64,000 bases of DNA from an uncultured Prevotellaceae bacterium (GTDB lineage: Bacteria > Bacteroidota > Bacteroidia > Bacteroidales > Bacteroidaceae), in NCBI GenBank assembly GCA_902774925.1, contig CACYKE010000028.1:1-64000 (forward strand). Reading direction: 5' to 3'. Made by a program: the position numbers and the translations under genes. Positions 26,006 through 35,452 of this stretch are shown in pieces; position 1 is the first letter of the stretch, and each line of letters begins with the position of its first letter. Under the pieces are notes generated by a model, which searched no databases, had not been told where the DNA came from, and worked only from the letters and a program-made list of their open reading frames with translations.

Positions 26006-26656
26006 TTAGGACTTCTTAGACTTCTTGCCAGACTTTTTGGACTTCTTAGACTTCTTGCTTTTCTTGGACTTTTTTGTTTTCTTGCTTGCCTTTGTTTTGT
26101 CTTGCTTACCCGCTTTGGCAGACTTGATCATGCCATCCTTGCTGAAAGCGTCAAAACGGAGCTGATGGCGGTCGTGGTCGAAGAAACGGGCGGAGTTGAC
26201 GCTCTGACCGTTGATGCGCGTCTCGAAATGCAGATGCTCGGTAGTGGCACGGCCTGTGCGACCTGTCAGTGCAATGACGTCACCGGCCTTGACGCGGTCG
26301 CCGACCTTGACAAAATTCTTTGAGTTGTGGCTATAATACGTCTCGAGGCCGTTGGCATGCTTGATGCGTATCAGATTGCCATAACCATAGAACGGCCCAG
26401 AGAATACCACCTCGCCATCGAAGGCTGCAAGGATGTTGTCGTTGGCCTTGGTCTTGATGTCGGTACCCGAGTGGCCACGACCGCCACGAGAGCCATAGGC
26501 GCTGATGACCTTGGCACCAGGCAGGGGATAGCACCAGTTTTTGCTATTGGCCGTTAGCTTTTGGCTGTTAGCAGTATCCTTGGTCTGGGCACAACTGGAG
26601 AGCGTCAGAAGCCAAAAGCCAATAGCTAATAGCCAAAAGCTATACGTCCTCCTCAT
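26006..26656 (-). CDS. M23 family peptidase, lipoprotein-like, with Lys-rich tail
   Basis: 216 residues from the ATG at 26656 ('[17 protein letters not shown]'). The signal segment ends in a lipobox-like 'LTLSSC' and is largely encoded by an AGCCAAT-type heptad repeat. A second repeat encodes the linker '[13 protein letters not shown]'. The M23 domain follows, with 'GHSGTDI' and '[10 protein letters not shown]' (zinc ligands) and 'YYSHNSK'. The last about 40 residues are almost pure Lys/Ser ('[14 protein letters not shown]'), suited to binding anionic wall polymers or nucleic acid. The start overlaps the 3' end of obgE by 17 nt. Confidence 0.85.
   Translation of the reverse strand: MRRTYSFWLLAIGFWLLTLSSCAQTKDTANSQKLTANSKNWCYPLPGAKVISAYGSRGGRGHSGTDIKTKANDNILAAFDGEVVFSGPFYGYGNLIRIKHANGLETYYSHNSKNFVKVGDRVKAGDVIALTGRTGRATTEHLHFETRINGQSVNSARFFDHDRHQLRFDAFSKDGMIKSAKAGKQDKTKASKKTKKSKKSKKSKKSKKSGKKSKKS
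26537..26574. repeat. 7-bp-period repeat inside the M23 lipoprotein gene (linker)
   Basis: Heptads 'TATTGGC', 'CGTTAGC', 'TTTTGGC', 'TGTTAGC' in frame. They encode the hydrophilic linker between lipobox and catalytic domain. Confidence 0.75.
26607..26644. repeat. 7-bp-period repeat at obgE stop and M23 signal peptide
   Basis: Heptads 'AGAAGCC', 'AAAAGCC', 'AATAGCT', 'AATAGCC', 'AAAAGCT'. Read on the minus strand they encode the hydrophobic core of the M23 signal peptide and also contain the obgE stop codon (26642-26640). Confidence 0.8.
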
Positions 26657-27812
26657 ACTCAAAATCCTCAAAGTCTTCAACGTCCTCAACGTCGGCATCG
26701 TCGATGTATTCGATTTCTTCGTCTTCGCCCTCGTCTTCCAATTCCTGAGCGAAGCGCGTCATATCCTTATCGCGATGAACCAGCGTGTCCTCAGCCATGA
26801 CGGCGGCAAGCTTGTTGCTTTCGGCATTCAGTTCACGCCAAAGCACATCCTTCAGTTCGTCGAGTCCCTGATTGGCCACTGCGGAGATAAAGACGCAGGG
26901 CAGGTCGTCAGGCAATGTCTCGCGCAACATCTCCACCAGTTCTTCGTCCAGCAGGTCACACTTGGTGATGGCCAACACGCGATGCTTGTCGAGCATGTCC
27001 GGATTAAACTGGCGCAGCTCGTTGAGCAGGATTTCGTATTCACGCTTGATATCGTCTGTGTCGCCAGGAACCATGAAGAGCAACAGCGAGTTGCGCTCGA
27101 TATGGCGCAGGAAACGTAGTCCCAAGCCCTTGCCTTCTGCCGCACCCTCAATGATACCAGGAATATCGGCCATCACAAACGACTTGTTGTCGCGATAGCC
27201 CACAATGCCCAGCGAGGGTTCCATCGTGGTAAAGGGATAGTTGGCAATCTTCGGACGGGCATTCGACAACGACGACAGCAGCGTCGACTTGCCAGCATTG
27301 GGAAATCCCACTAGTCCGACATCCGCCAACAACTTCAATTCCAGGATGATGGTCATCTCCTGCATAGGCTCGCCAGGCTGTGCATAGCGCGGAGCCTGAT
27401 TGGTGGCCGAACGAAACTGGAAATTACCCAGTCCGCCACGTCCGCCCTTCAGCAACACGATTTCCTGTCCGTCGTAGGTAATGTCACAGACATACTTACC
27501 CGTCTCAGCATCGTAGACCACCGTTCCGCAAGGCACGTCGATATACACGTCCTTGCCGTCCGTCCCGTGACACTTGTCCTTGCCGCCATTGCCTCCGTGT
27601 TCAGCGAAGATGTGGCGCTCGTACTTCAAGTGCAGCAGCGTCCAGTAGTTGTGGTTGCCACGCAGAATGATGCTGCCACCTTTGCCACCGTCGCCACCGT
27701 CAGGACCTCCGTTGGGGTTATACTTCACATGGCGCAAGTGCATCGAGCCCTTGCCGCCCTTGCCTGAACGGCAGTATATCTTGACGTAGTCTACGAAATT
27801 ACTTTCCGGCAT
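26640..27812 (-). CDS. obgE: Obg family GTPase
   Basis: 390 residues. The glycine-rich Obg fold (about 1-158, '[15 protein letters not shown]', 'GGDGGKGG') precedes the G domain with P-loop '[14 protein letters not shown]', 'DIPGIIEGA' and 'TKCD'. It acts in late 50S ribosome assembly and stress signalling. The C-terminal about 30 residues are very acidic (Asp/Glu/Phe/Tyr). Its ATG overlaps the adk stop by 1 nt; the order hpt-adk-obgE-M23 suggests one operon. Confidence 0.96.
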   Translation of the reverse strand: MPESNFVDYVKIYCRSGKGGKGSMHLRHVKYNPNGGPDGGDGGKGGSIILRGNHNYWTLLHLKYERHIFAEHGGNGGKDKCHGTDGKDVYIDVPCGTVVYDAETGKYVCDITYDGQEIVLLKGGRGGLGNFQFRSATNQAPRYAQPGEPMQEMTIILELKLLADVGLVGFPNAGKSTLLSSLSNARPKIANYPFTTMEPSLGIVGYRDNKSFVMADIPGIIEGAAEGKGLGLRFLRHIERNSLLLFMVPGDTDDIKREYEILLNELRQFNPDMLDKHRVLAITKCDLLDEELVEMLRETLPDDLPCVFISAVANQGLDELKDVLWRELNAESNKLAAVMAEDTLVHRDKDMTRFAQELEDEGEDEEIEYIDDADVEDVEDFEDFEYEEDV

Positions 27813-28384
27813 TACAAGTTATCGATTACGTTGCAAATGTCGGCAAAGATACGCTCCAGCGTGCCAAGGCCGTTGATATGGTGGTGCAGACCTTCCTTTT
27901 TATACCACTCGATGAGCGGCTGGGTCTGCGAGTGGTAAACCACAAGGCGCTTCTTAATGGTCTCCTCGTTATCGTCGGCACGACCGCTCTGTTGTCCGCG
28001 CAGGATGAGACGCTTCATCAACTCGTCCTCAGGCACGTCCAGCTCTATCATGGCGGCAATCTTGTCACCACGTTCGTCGAGCATCTGCTTCAGAGCCTCA
28101 GCCTGTGGAATGGTACGTGGAAAGCCGTCGAAGATGACGCCCTTATGGCCGCGTCCGAAGCCGTCGTACACCTTAGCAAGAATGGACACCATAAGGTCGT
28201 CGGGAATCAACTGACCATTATCAATATAGCCCTGCGCCGTCTTGCCCAGCTCGGTGCCTTTCTTGATTTCATTACGCAGCACGTCGCCTGTCGAGATATG
28301 TCCCAGACCGTAGTGCTCAATCATCAAATCGCTCTGCGTTCCCTTGCCTGAACCAGGAGCGCCAAAAATTACAATATTCTTCAT
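27812..28384 (-). CDS. adk: Adenylate kinase
   Basis: 190 residues from '[17 protein letters not shown]' (P-loop at 8-16), the usual start and length. It interconverts ATP, AMP and ADP. Motifs '[13 protein letters not shown]' and '[17 protein letters not shown]' are clear; the lid lacks zinc-binding Cys. The frame is open for 45 more codons up to an ATG just after the hpt stop; that extension is Lys/Gln-rich and not family-like, so it is treated as the intergenic gap. Confidence 0.95.
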   Translation of the reverse strand: MKNIVIFGAPGSGKGTQSDLMIEHYGLGHISTGDVLRNEIKKGTELGKTAQGYIDNGQLIPDDLMVSILAKVYDGFGRGHKGVIFDGFPRTIPQAEALKQMLDERGDKIAAMIELDVPEDELMKRLILRGQQSGRADDNEETIKKRLVVYHSQTQPLIEWYKKEGLHHHINGLGTLERIFADICNVIDNL

Positions 28385-28522
28385 ATGAATTCTTTTTTCT
28401 TGTTTGTCCTGTTTTACTTTTGTTTCTTTTCCTTTATACCACAAGTCGGTCAGCAAATCCTTCTGACCTTTCCCAGACTCAAAGTCGCTGGGCAAATGGG
28501 GGAGTTTGATCTGTCTCATAGT

Positions 28523-29062
28523 TTATTCTTCACATAAAGTATAGATTTCTCTCAGCCAGCGTCCTTCCTGGTCGTAGTCCAGTCCATAGCCCAAGATAAA
28601 ATCATTGGGGATAGAGAATGCGGCATACTCAATATCAAGCGGCTCTTTCAGCTTGTCGGGCTTGACAAAGAGCGTACAGATATGAATGGAGGCAGGGTTA
28701 CGGGTACCCAGCGACTCAAGCATATTCTTCATGGTGGCACCTGTATCAACGATATCTTCCACGATAACCACCGTACGACCTGTCAAGTCCTCGTTGATAC
28801 CAAAGACCTCCTTGATTTTACCCGTTGAGATGGTTCCCTGATAGGATGCCAGCTTCACAAACGATATCTCGCAGGGAATGGTCATCTCGCGCATCAAATC
28901 GGCAGCAAAGATGAATGCCCCGTTCAACACGCCAAGAAACAGCGGATTCTTTCCTTCCATATCGTGGCTGATCTGAGCAGCCAGCTGCTTGACACGTTCC
29001 TTGATTTCTGCCTCCGTGATGGAGGTCTTGAACGTTTTGTCCTTGATTTTAACTATACTCAT
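28523..29062 (-). CDS. hpt: Hypoxanthine phosphoribosyltransferase
   Basis: 179 residues. The PRPP-binding motif 'VVIVEDIVDTGATM' and the purine-binding end 'FILGYGLDYDQEGRWLREI' identify it. It salvages hypoxanthine and guanine to IMP and GMP. It heads the hpt-adk-obgE run and is divergent from nnr, with 90 bp between the starts. Confidence 0.96.
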   Translation of the reverse strand: MSIVKIKDKTFKTSITEAEIKERVKQLAAQISHDMEGKNPLFLGVLNGAFIFAADLMREMTIPCEISFVKLASYQGTISTGKIKEVFGINEDLTGRTVVIVEDIVDTGATMKNMLESLGTRNPASIHICTLFVKPDKLKEPLDIEYAAFSIPNDFILGYGLDYDQEGRWLREIYTLCEE

Positions 29063-29101
29063 GGTGCTAAAACAATAATTTGCTGCAAAATTACGAAAAA
29101 A

Positions 29102-29131
29102 ATAAGAATAAGGATTAAGAATTAAGAAATA
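29102..29131. repeat. 7-bp-period repeat, AAGAATT family
   Basis: Heptads 'AAGAATA', 'AGGATTA', 'AGAATTA', 'AGAAATA' lie in the hpt-nnr divergent promoter region, just upstream of a -7-like TATTTTTG (about 29138-29145) facing nnr. Confidence 0.6.
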
Positions 29132-29151
29132 TTTCGTATTTTTGCAGGCAA

Positions 29152-30666
29152 ATGAAGATATTTACTAGTACTCAGATACACGAGTTAGACCGTTACACCA
29201 TCGAAAACGAGCCTATTCCCAGTCTCGATTTGATGGAGCGTGCCGCCAAGGCACTGACACAGGCCATCACGGAAATGTATTCCGTCGCGACACCTGCTGT
29301 CGTCTTTGCCGGACCAGGAAACAATGGTGGCGACGCGCTGGCCGTGGCACGGCTGATGGCAGACAAGAACTATCAGGTCAGCGTCTACCTCTTTAACATC
29401 AGTGGCAGTCTTTCGCCCGACTGTGCAGCCAACAAGCAGCGCCTTCAGGAGAACAAGCGCATCCGTCAGTTCATCGAGGTCATCGAGGAATTCAATCCTC
29501 CCGCCCTCGAAGCCAATATGCTGGTCATCGACGGACTCTTCGGTTCCGGCCTCAACAAACCGCTGGCAGGTGGTTTTGCCTCGCTGGTCAAGTATATCAA
29601 CTCGTCGCCTGCCCAGGTGGTTGCCATCGACATTCCTTCCGGACTGATGACGGAGGACAATACGTACAACGTGCGTGCCAACATCATCCGTGCAGACCAT
29701 ACATTGACCCTCCAACAGGTCAAGCTGTCGTTCCTCTTCCCTGAGAATCAGCAGTTTGTAGGCAACCTCCGCGTGCTCGACATCCGTCTGAGCGAGGAGG
29801 GTATGAGGAAGCTGGATTCGCAATACACCATTGTCGAGGAAAACGACGTGCGCCAACTGATGCTGCCCCGTAGTCCCTATGCCCACAAAGGACAGATGGG
29901 CAACGCACTGCTCATCGCAGGCAGTTACGGCATGGCTGGTGCAGCCATCCTCGCCGCTCGCGCCTGTATGCGGGCCGGTGTAGGTAAGGTCACCGTCAAC
30001 TCTCCCAAGCGCAACCTTCCCCTGTTACAGGTAGCCGTTCCTGAGGCCATCGTCCAGAACAGTCTGGAGGAGACCTACTTTGCAGAGGCTGTCGACACGG
30101 AAGACTTCAACGCACTGGGTATTGGACCTGGCTTGGGACAATCCGAACAGACCGCTATTGCCATGATTGCCCAATTGCGCCGTACGCAATGCCCCATCGT
30201 TGTCGATGCCGATGCCCTCAACATTCTGGCCAATCACCGTGCCTGGCTCCAGCAACTGCCACAGGACATCATCATGACTCCCCATCCCAAGGAACTCGAT
30301 CGGCTGGAAGGCCATTCTGCCGACAGCTACGAACGGCTCACCAAGGCCAGCAATCTGGCAGAACGTCTGAAGGGGTACATCGTTCTGAAGGGTCACCATA
30401 CCGCTATCTGCTGTCCTGGCGGACACATTCTGTTCAACTCTACGGGCAATGCGGGAATGGCCACCGCAGGCAGCGGCGACGTCCTGACGGGCATCATTAC
30501 CGGTCTGCTGGCTCGTGGTTACAAACCTCAGGACGCTTGCGTCGTTGGTGTCTATCTGCATGGTCTGGCGGGCGACATTGCCGCCCACGACTTGGGTGAA
30601 GAGAGCCTGACGGCCAGCGATATCATCAATTGTCTGCCTCGTGCCTTTAAACGACTGAAAGAATAA
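29152..30666 (+). CDS. nnr: Bifunctional NAD(P)H-hydrate epimerase/dehydratase
   Basis: 504 residues. The N-terminal YjeF epimerase domain (about 1-215, 'FAGPGNNGGDALAVAR') is fused to the C-terminal ADP-dependent dehydratase of ribokinase-like fold (about 230-504, 'HKGQMGNALLIAGSYGMAGA', 'MTPHPKELDRL', 'TAGSGDVLTGIITGLLA'). It repairs damaged, hydrated NAD(P)H. The DUF4831 gene starts 1 nt after its stop. Confidence 0.95.
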   Translation: MKIFTSTQIHELDRYTIENEPIPSLDLMERAAKALTQAITEMYSVATPAVVFAGPGNNGGDALAVARLMADKNYQVSVYLFNISGSLSPDCAANKQRLQENKRIRQFIEVIEEFNPPALEANMLVIDGLFGSGLNKPLAGGFASLVKYINSSPAQVVAIDIPSGLMTEDNTYNVRANIIRADHTLTLQQVKLSFLFPENQQFVGNLRVLDIRLSEEGMRKLDSQYTIVEENDVRQLMLPRSPYAHKGQMGNALLIAGSYGMAGAAILAARACMRAGVGKVTVNSPKRNLPLLQVAVPEAIVQNSLEETYFAEAVDTEDFNALGIGPGLGQSEQTAIAMIAQLRRTQCPIVVDADALNILANHRAWLQQLPQDIIMTPHPKELDRLEGHSADSYERLTKASNLAERLKGYIVLKGHHTAICCPGGHILFNSTGNAGMATAGSGDVLTGIITGLLARGYKPQDACVVGVYLHGLAGDIAAHDLGEESLTASDIINCLPRAFKRLKE

Positions 30667-30667
30667 T

Positions 30668-31768
30668 ATGGTTTTACGCTTGATTATATTATTGGGGCTG
30701 CTATGTAACGTCTTTCAATGTTCTCTCTTTGAGAGTGTGGCGTTGCAATCAATGTTCACCGTTCAATGTTATGCACAGCCGGAGATTGCACAGTTGGAAG
30801 CTGGTCAGACGGCTGACGGGGTAGTCTATTTCCTGCCCAAGACGGCCGTCCGCATCCATCTGCTCATTGAGAAGCAAACCTATACGCCAGGCCAGTTCGC
30901 ACGCTATGCCGAGCACTACCTCCAGCTGAAGGGCATCCAACAGCAGGAGCAAATCAGTCAGCGCATCATTAGCATCGAACTCAGTACCTTTGGCGTTCGC
31001 GACACGTCAAAATGCTATTCTGTCCGACTGAAGGGAAAGGCCGAGACGGCCGAGATACGACTGAGCGAACAGGGCACCCTGCTGGCCGTCAACGACGAGC
31101 CACTCGCCCTACCCCAGCCCATCCAACCCGTGCTCAACGTCAATCCGATGCCTCCCCTCACACCCCTGCTTTCCTCCGAGACGCTCTCCGCTGGCAGCAC
31201 AGCCAAGATGGCTGAACTGACGGCACAGCAAATTCAGGAATTGCAGGAACGCCGCCAACAGTTGGCTACCGGCGAGGCTGACGAAATGCCTCAGGACGAG
31301 CAGCAGCTCCGCCTGATGCTTCAGCAGATTGACCAGAAGACGTCCCAGCTGATGGCCCAGTTTACGGGAACTGTCCGTCGCGACACCACCCAGCACGTGC
31401 TGACGCTCTGCCCTGAGCGCGAAATGAAACACGAGGTGCTGTTCCGCATCTCACGGCGTCTGGGACTCGTCGATAGCGACGACCTCTCAGGCGTACCTTA
31501 TTATATAGATCTGAAAAGCCTCAACCCTGCCGAACATCCGGCGCTAGAGAACAAGAAGCCCACAGGATTCTTCGTCAACGTCCCTGGCATGGCCCAGTTG
31601 ACCGTCAGTCAGGAGGACCAGCCCTTGGCACAGTTCGACGTTCCCCTGGCACAGTTTGGCTTTACCGAGTTACGCGACGGTGACCTTTTCCGTCGTTACG
31701 TCACCCACCTGCAACTCCACCCTGCCACGGGTGCCGTTGTCCGCCAACAGGTCGAGCAGGAGAAATAA
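30668..31768 (+). CDS. DUF4831 family exported protein
   Basis: 366 residues. Signal peptide about 1-37; its end ('QSMFTVQCYAQ') is encoded by an ATTGAAC-type heptad repeat. The body fits DUF4831 as I recall it ('GVVYFLPKTAVRIHLLIEKQ', 'GQFARYAEHYLQLKGI'), a Bacteroidetes family of unknown function, with a Gln-rich helical stretch in the middle (about 180-220). Translationally close to nnr and followed by a terminator. Confidence 0.8.
   Translation: MVLRLIILLGLLCNVFQCSLFESVALQSMFTVQCYAQPEIAQLEAGQTADGVVYFLPKTAVRIHLLIEKQTYTPGQFARYAEHYLQLKGIQQQEQISQRIISIELSTFGVRDTSKCYSVRLKGKAETAEIRLSEQGTLLAVNDEPLALPQPIQPVLNVNPMPPLTPLLSSETLSAGSTAKMAELTAQQIQELQERRQQLATGEADEMPQDEQQLRLMLQQIDQKTSQLMAQFTGTVRRDTTQHVLTLCPEREMKHEVLFRISRRLGLVDSDDLSGVPYYIDLKSLNPAEHPALENKKPTGFFVNVPGMAQLTVSQEDQPLAQFDVPLAQFGFTELRDGDLFRRYVTHLQLHPATGAVVRQQVEQEK
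30749..30770. repeat. 7-bp-period repeat, ATTGAAC family, in a signal peptide
   Basis: Three heptads ('TCAATGT', 'TCACCGT', 'TCAATGT') in the coding sequence for the signal-peptide end of the DUF4831 protein; a further 'TTCAATGTT' lies about 35 bp upstream. Confidence 0.6.
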
Positions 31769-31786
31769 AACAAATCCACGCCATGC

Positions 31787-31822
31787 AAAAGGAGACTTGT
31801 CATCGCGACAAATCTCCTTTTT
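31787..31822 (+). terminator. Terminator of the nnr-DUF4831 unit
   Basis: Long imperfect hairpin with 9-bp outer arms ('AAAAGGAGA' with 'TCTCCTTTT') and inner 'TTGTC/GACAA' pairing, ending in a T-run. Confidence 0.75.
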
Positions 31823-31874
31823 GACTAACTTATATAATAATACACGTATATATTTTGAGCCAAAAGGTTCGTGT

Positions 31875-33074
31875 TTATTCCTCCGGATACATGCTGTGGT
31901 AAGCGTCCTCCAGAAACTCGGCATTCTTGGTATGGTTAATCCACACGTTTCTTACACCGTCCAGTTCCAACAGACCCTGCGGGTGCTTGCCAGCCTTGGG
32001 AACAATCGTCTCATAGCCTGCGTGGCTGAAGAACTCATACCAGCTGACGTCCTCGCTCTCAGGAGCCATCGGGTTCCAGTACTCGTCGCCCTCACCGGCC
32101 ATATCGTTGTGAGCGTGGTCACCGGCAATAGACATCAGGGCGTGCAGATACATCTTGCCATTGGTGAGACCGGCCTCTTGCATGCGCTCCAACACATTCT
32201 CTTTGTAGTTGTCAGGCATATCAACGGTACCTACGAAATAGTTGGGGCTGAACTTCTGCAGTTCTTCCTCGAGCTGGGTATAGCGAACGTTAGCCTTGAA
32301 GGTGTCGTAGTTGTCGGGATTACCGTGACCCATGAAAGCGACAACACCCTGAGAGGCCTCAGTCTTGTAGAGTGCGTTCAACTGCTGGGCAACTGAGGGA
32401 ATGTCGGCATCGGGATCGTTCAGCAGAGGCATGCCGAGGAAAATGGATTCGGTAGAAGACAACTTAGCCAGATAGTCGTCGTCAAGGTGAGCATCGGCAA
32501 TGTAACCGTTGTTCATGAATTTCTTGACCGAAGCCACGACGGCAGCAAACTCCTCACCGGGAATGACCTGCAACGACTGCACATAGATCTTGCTGTACTT
32601 TGCCTTACCTATGGCGTGCAACAGATAGCGGGGCTCGTAATAGTCGCGCTTCACGATGTTGCCGTTGTCGTCGACATTCTCACCGGCACTGGCGCGGTTG
32701 ATACAGATGTCGCTCGAGAAACTCATGTAGACATCAGCCTGAGGGAATGCAGCCTCATAGGCGGCAATAGTCTTGTCGAATGCCTTGAAGGCGTTGTCCC
32801 AGGTAGAACCGAATGCCACCAACAGTACGGCAACGTCCTTCTTGGTTTGAGCCTTCTTGGCAGCCACCAGATTGTCGTTGATGATGTACTCAGAAACAAT
32901 GTTTTCCTTCTTGTTGTCGTCGTCACTGCTACTACAAGCGGTGAATGCGGGGGCTACCAGTGCGAAAGCCACTGCAGCCAGAATGAATGATTTAATCTTG
33001 AACTTCGTTCGAGATTCTTCACGTTCGGCAAAGCAAGCCTGCTTGCTTTGCTCTCTCTTAATCAGAATTTTCAT
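31875..33074 (-). CDS. cbiK: Exported CbiK-type cobalt/iron chelatase (lipoprotein-like)
   Basis: 399 residues from the ATG at 33074 (an adjacent ATG at 33077 is possible; upstream codons overlap the receptor gene). It matches anaerobic sirohydrochlorin cobaltochelatase CbiK: 'VLLVAFGSTWDNAFKAFD', 'QSLQVIPGEEF', and catalytic-site His in 'VAFMGHGNPDNYD' and 'HALMSIAGDHAHNDM'. Unlike cytoplasmic CbiK it has a signal segment ending 'APAFTACSSS', so it should be an exported lipoprotein, like the periplasmic CbiK of Desulfovibrio. The N-region before the hydrophobic core is unusually long (about 30 residues). It overlaps the preceding TonB-receptor gene by 17 nt and shares its cobalamin riboswitch. 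Confidence 0.88.
   Translation of the reverse strand: MKILIKREQSKQACFAEREESRTKFKIKSFILAAVAFALVAPAFTACSSSDDDNKKENIVSEYIINDNLVAAKKAQTKKDVAVLLVAFGSTWDNAFKAFDKTIAAYEAAFPQADVYMSFSSDICINRASAGENVDDNGNIVKRDYYEPRYLLHAIGKAKYSKIYVQSLQVIPGEEFAAVVASVKKFMNNGYIADAHLDDDYLAKLSSTESIFLGMPLLNDPDADIPSVAQQLNALYKTEASQGVVAFMGHGNPDNYDTFKANVRYTQLEEELQKFSPNYFVGTVDMPDNYKENVLERMQEAGLTNGKMYLHALMSIAGDHAHNDMAGEGDEYWNPMAPESEDVSWYEFFSHAGYETIVPKAGKHPQGLLELDGVRNVWINHTKNAEFLEDAYHSMYPEE
33028..33051. repeat. Perfect 10-bp inverted repeat in the cbiK leader codons
   Basis: GCAAAGCAAG (33028-33037) pairs with CTTGCTTTGC (33042-33051), 4-nt loop. It lies just inside the cbiK frame and downstream of the receptor stop. It could modulate expression of the second gene or simply be part of an inserted segment that lengthens the N-region. 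Confidence 0.6.
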
Positions 33075-35220
33075 CATTGTTGTTTTGTTTAGTGGATAAA
33101 ATATTATTTTGTTTAACTCTCTTGCCGCCACTGAATTTGATGCTGAATGTCCCATATACCGTCGTACCCGACGTGTTGGTGCCCAGATGGTAGGGATGCA
33201 TGGTGCGGTCGACGTAGTTGAAAATGTTGTCGACGCCAAACTCCAGTCTTACACTTTGGATCTTGAAACTTGAAGCCTTGAACGGAAAATCGTGCGTCGT
33301 GCTGATGCGCCAGATCTGATAGCCCTTGCCGTCGCCATTATTCTGGTAGTAGCGCTTGCTGCTGCCGCGCGTCGACAGGCTCACACCCAGCTTGTACACG
33401 GGACTGAACGCATGGCTGTACAGCGCCGAGGCACTCCATTTATGGTGGGCCGTGCCGTCGATGACGACGGTGTTCATGCGGTCCGTCTTCTCGTCATACA
33501 GGTGGGCCTTCGTGTCGAGGTAGCTGTAGGCGCCGTTCAGCGTCAGTTCCGGCAACACACGGTACGACAGCGTGACATCGACACCGCACGTGCGCGCGTC
33601 ATCCATATTCTTATACATGCGCGCCTGCACCTTCGTACTACCGTCGCCCATATAAGCTTGCGTCACGCCTGGCGGAATCTCGCTTTCCGACACGTTCACC
33701 AGTGCTATCATCCGGTCGAGCTTGTTCAGATACGCCGTCACGGCAGCCGTAAAGCACCGTCCACGATATTCCACGTTGGCAGAGTAATAGTTGCTGGTCT
33801 GGGGATCGAGGTTGACGTTGCCGATATTGAAGAACGTGCTGCTGCCCATGATGTGGAGATAGCGATAGTGCAGTTCCTTGACGGTAGGTGTCTTAAAGCC
33901 CTGACTCCAACCCAGACGGAAGCGGAAATCGCCAATGGAGGCCATCGTGCTGACCTTCGGCGTCAGTCGGAATCCGAAGTTATGGTTGTCCACCAGTCGC
34001 AAACCAGCCGTGATGTTCAGCCACTTCAGGTGGTTCCACTCGTCCTGCACATACACGGCACCCGTCCAGTCGTCGGCCGTTCCCGTCTCCGTGCGCTCGG
34101 GGGCTTTCAGGTAGTCGTAGCGGTATTCCGCACCGGCATTCAGCATATTGTCGTAAGGCAGATTGAAGATGCCCTTCAGTTGTGCCATCACGCGCTGCTG
34201 GTCGCTCTGCAACTTGCTCTGACCGGGCATCATCGCCACCGAGAACCATTCGCCGTTCTGGTCGCCATACTCCTCGCCCTGCAACAACACGTAGTCGTAG
34301 TGCTTTGCCGTATAGTCGTAATAATAGGCGTGCTTGTTCCAGTCCACGTCCAGGGTGATGTTATTCCACTTGCCGCCCACCGATGCCGACGCATTGTTGT
34401 AGCGCAGGTCGTAGGTATAGACGTCGCAACTGGGGTGACGGCCGTTCTGCGGGCGCAGGATGTTCTTTTTATAATACGAACCCTCGGCATACAGCTCCAG
34501 CCCCTTCATCGGCTGATACGTCAGTCGCTCGGCCACCTGCCAGTTACGGTATTCGTTCACCGTCTTGTTCCTACTGTCTGTCAGCAACATGCCCTCGGCC
34601 CATTCCTCGGCAGTATTCTGCCATCCGTCGTTGCGTTGCAGCTGGAAGTTCGTCTGGCTGTTGAATTTGCCCACGGTGAATGCCACCGTGTTATGCTGGC
34701 GCAGGTCGTTATGCGTGCCGTAGCGCGTGCTGTTGTCCACATAGAACCCCGCCTCGCTGTGCTTCTTCGTGATGATATTGATGACACCCGCCATCGCGTC
34801 GCTGCCGTACAGCGCACTCTGCGCACCCTTCACAATCTCTATCTTCTCGATGTTCTGCGGGTCGATGAGCCCAAGGTCGTTCTCACCGCCCACATCGCCG
34901 TGGATGCGCTTGCCGTCCACCAATATCAGGATATAGCTGTTGCCCAGTCCGTTCAGCTGCATCTGACTGCCCATGTCGCCCTCGTTGAAGGCAAACGACG
35001 CCGTCAGGCCTGCGAGGATTTCCTCCAGACTCTTGCCGCCATACTGACTCAGCATCTGTTGTGTGATGACCTCCGTCTGCACGGGCGCATCCTTCAGCAG
35101 GTGACGCGTACCAGTACCCGTCACTACCACCTCCTCGATGCTGTCCTGACGCCAGATGTCCGTCTGCGCCCATGTGCCAATAGCCAACAGCCAAAGGCAA
35201 AAAGCCATTTTCTGTCTCAT
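33058..35220 (-). CDS. TonB-dependent receptor, BtuB-like, riboswitch-controlled
   Basis: 720 residues from ATG 35220. Signal peptide 'MAFCLWLLAIGTWAQ' (core encoded by a heptad repeat), TonB box near 'IEEVVVTGTGT', plug domain ('LGNSYILILVDGKRIHGDVG', 'IEIVKGAQSALYGSDAMAGV') and 22-strand barrel ending 'TTVYGTFSIKFSGGK'. It should import a ligand across the outer membrane using TonB energy. The cobalamin riboswitch immediately upstream and the CbiK-like gene downstream point to a corrinoid or another cobalt/iron tetrapyrrole as ligand; heme cannot be excluded. Confidence 0.92.
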   Translation of the reverse strand: MRQKMAFCLWLLAIGTWAQTDIWRQDSIEEVVVTGTGTRHLLKDAPVQTEVITQQMLSQYGGKSLEEILAGLTASFAFNEGDMGSQMQLNGLGNSYILILVDGKRIHGDVGGENDLGLIDPQNIEKIEIVKGAQSALYGSDAMAGVINIITKKHSEAGFYVDNSTRYGTHNDLRQHNTVAFTVGKFNSQTNFQLQRNDGWQNTAEEWAEGMLLTDSRNKTVNEYRNWQVAERLTYQPMKGLELYAEGSYYKKNILRPQNGRHPSCDVYTYDLRYNNASASVGGKWNNITLDVDWNKHAYYYDYTAKHYDYVLLQGEEYGDQNGEWFSVAMMPGQSKLQSDQQRVMAQLKGIFNLPYDNMLNAGAEYRYDYLKAPERTETGTADDWTGAVYVQDEWNHLKWLNITAGLRLVDNHNFGFRLTPKVSTMASIGDFRFRLGWSQGFKTPTVKELHYRYLHIMGSSTFFNIGNVNLDPQTSNYYSANVEYRGRCFTAAVTAYLNKLDRMIALVNVSESEIPPGVTQAYMGDGSTKVQARMYKNMDDARTCGVDVTLSYRVLPELTLNGAYSYLDTKAHLYDEKTDRMNTVVIDGTAHHKWSASALYSHAFSPVYKLGVSLSTRGSSKRYYQNNGDGKGYQIWRISTTHDFPFKASSFKIQSVRLEFGVDNIFNYVDRTMHPYHLGTNTSGTTVYGTFSIKFSGGKRVKQNNILSTKQNNNDENSD
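35176..35206. repeat. 7-bp-period repeat forming the receptor signal peptide
   Basis: Heptads 'AATAGCC', 'AACAGCC', 'AAAGGCA', 'AAAAGCC', antisense to codons about 5-15 of the receptor; on the coding strand they give 'LWLLAIG'. A short AATTGTC-type repeat overlaps the ATG at 35220. Confidence 0.75.
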
Positions 35221-35278
35221 TGTCAATTGTCTCTACTCTTTCCGCACCGCTAACTCCTGAGCGGACGTACTTTCCAGT

Positions 35279-35440
35279 TATAGGCAGGTCTTCTGACTTT
35301 CCCCAGTCTACCTTACCTTCCCGACTCTTGTCAGTGGCGTTATACAAGCAGACCCTTTCTACGGGGGATTACAGCTGCAGGAACAGTCCCGGACTCTCAC
35401 CGGATTCCCTTACATCAGGCGGCATCAGCCACCAGATTGC
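35279..35440 (-). ncRNA. Cobalamin riboswitch
   Basis: On the minus strand the conserved core is present in order: 'GGGAATCCGGTGAGAGTCC', 'GGGACTGTTCCTGCAGCTGT', 'GCCACTG', 'CGGGAAGGTA' and the terminal 'GTCAGAAGACCTGCC'. A downstream stem (35247-35251 with 35260-35264) close to the receptor start could be the expression platform. Cobalamin binding should shut off the receptor-cbiK unit. Confidence 0.93.
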
Positions 35441-35452
35441 CATATTCGCCTG

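Noticed and set aside
26006-26120. Short tandem DNA repeat at the M23 3' end as a separate repeat element
   Set aside because: The Lys/Ser codon repetition explains it as a coding low-complexity tail; no copy was seen elsewhere.
28385-28519. 45-residue N-terminal extension of adenylate kinase
   Set aside because: The extension is low complexity and lies outside the family's conserved start at the P-loop strand; length from 28384 is normal.
33292-35253. 653-codon plus-strand frame opposite the TonB receptor
   Set aside because: It is antisense to a clearly recognisable receptor; its His/Val/Arg-rich composition is typical of a shadow frame.
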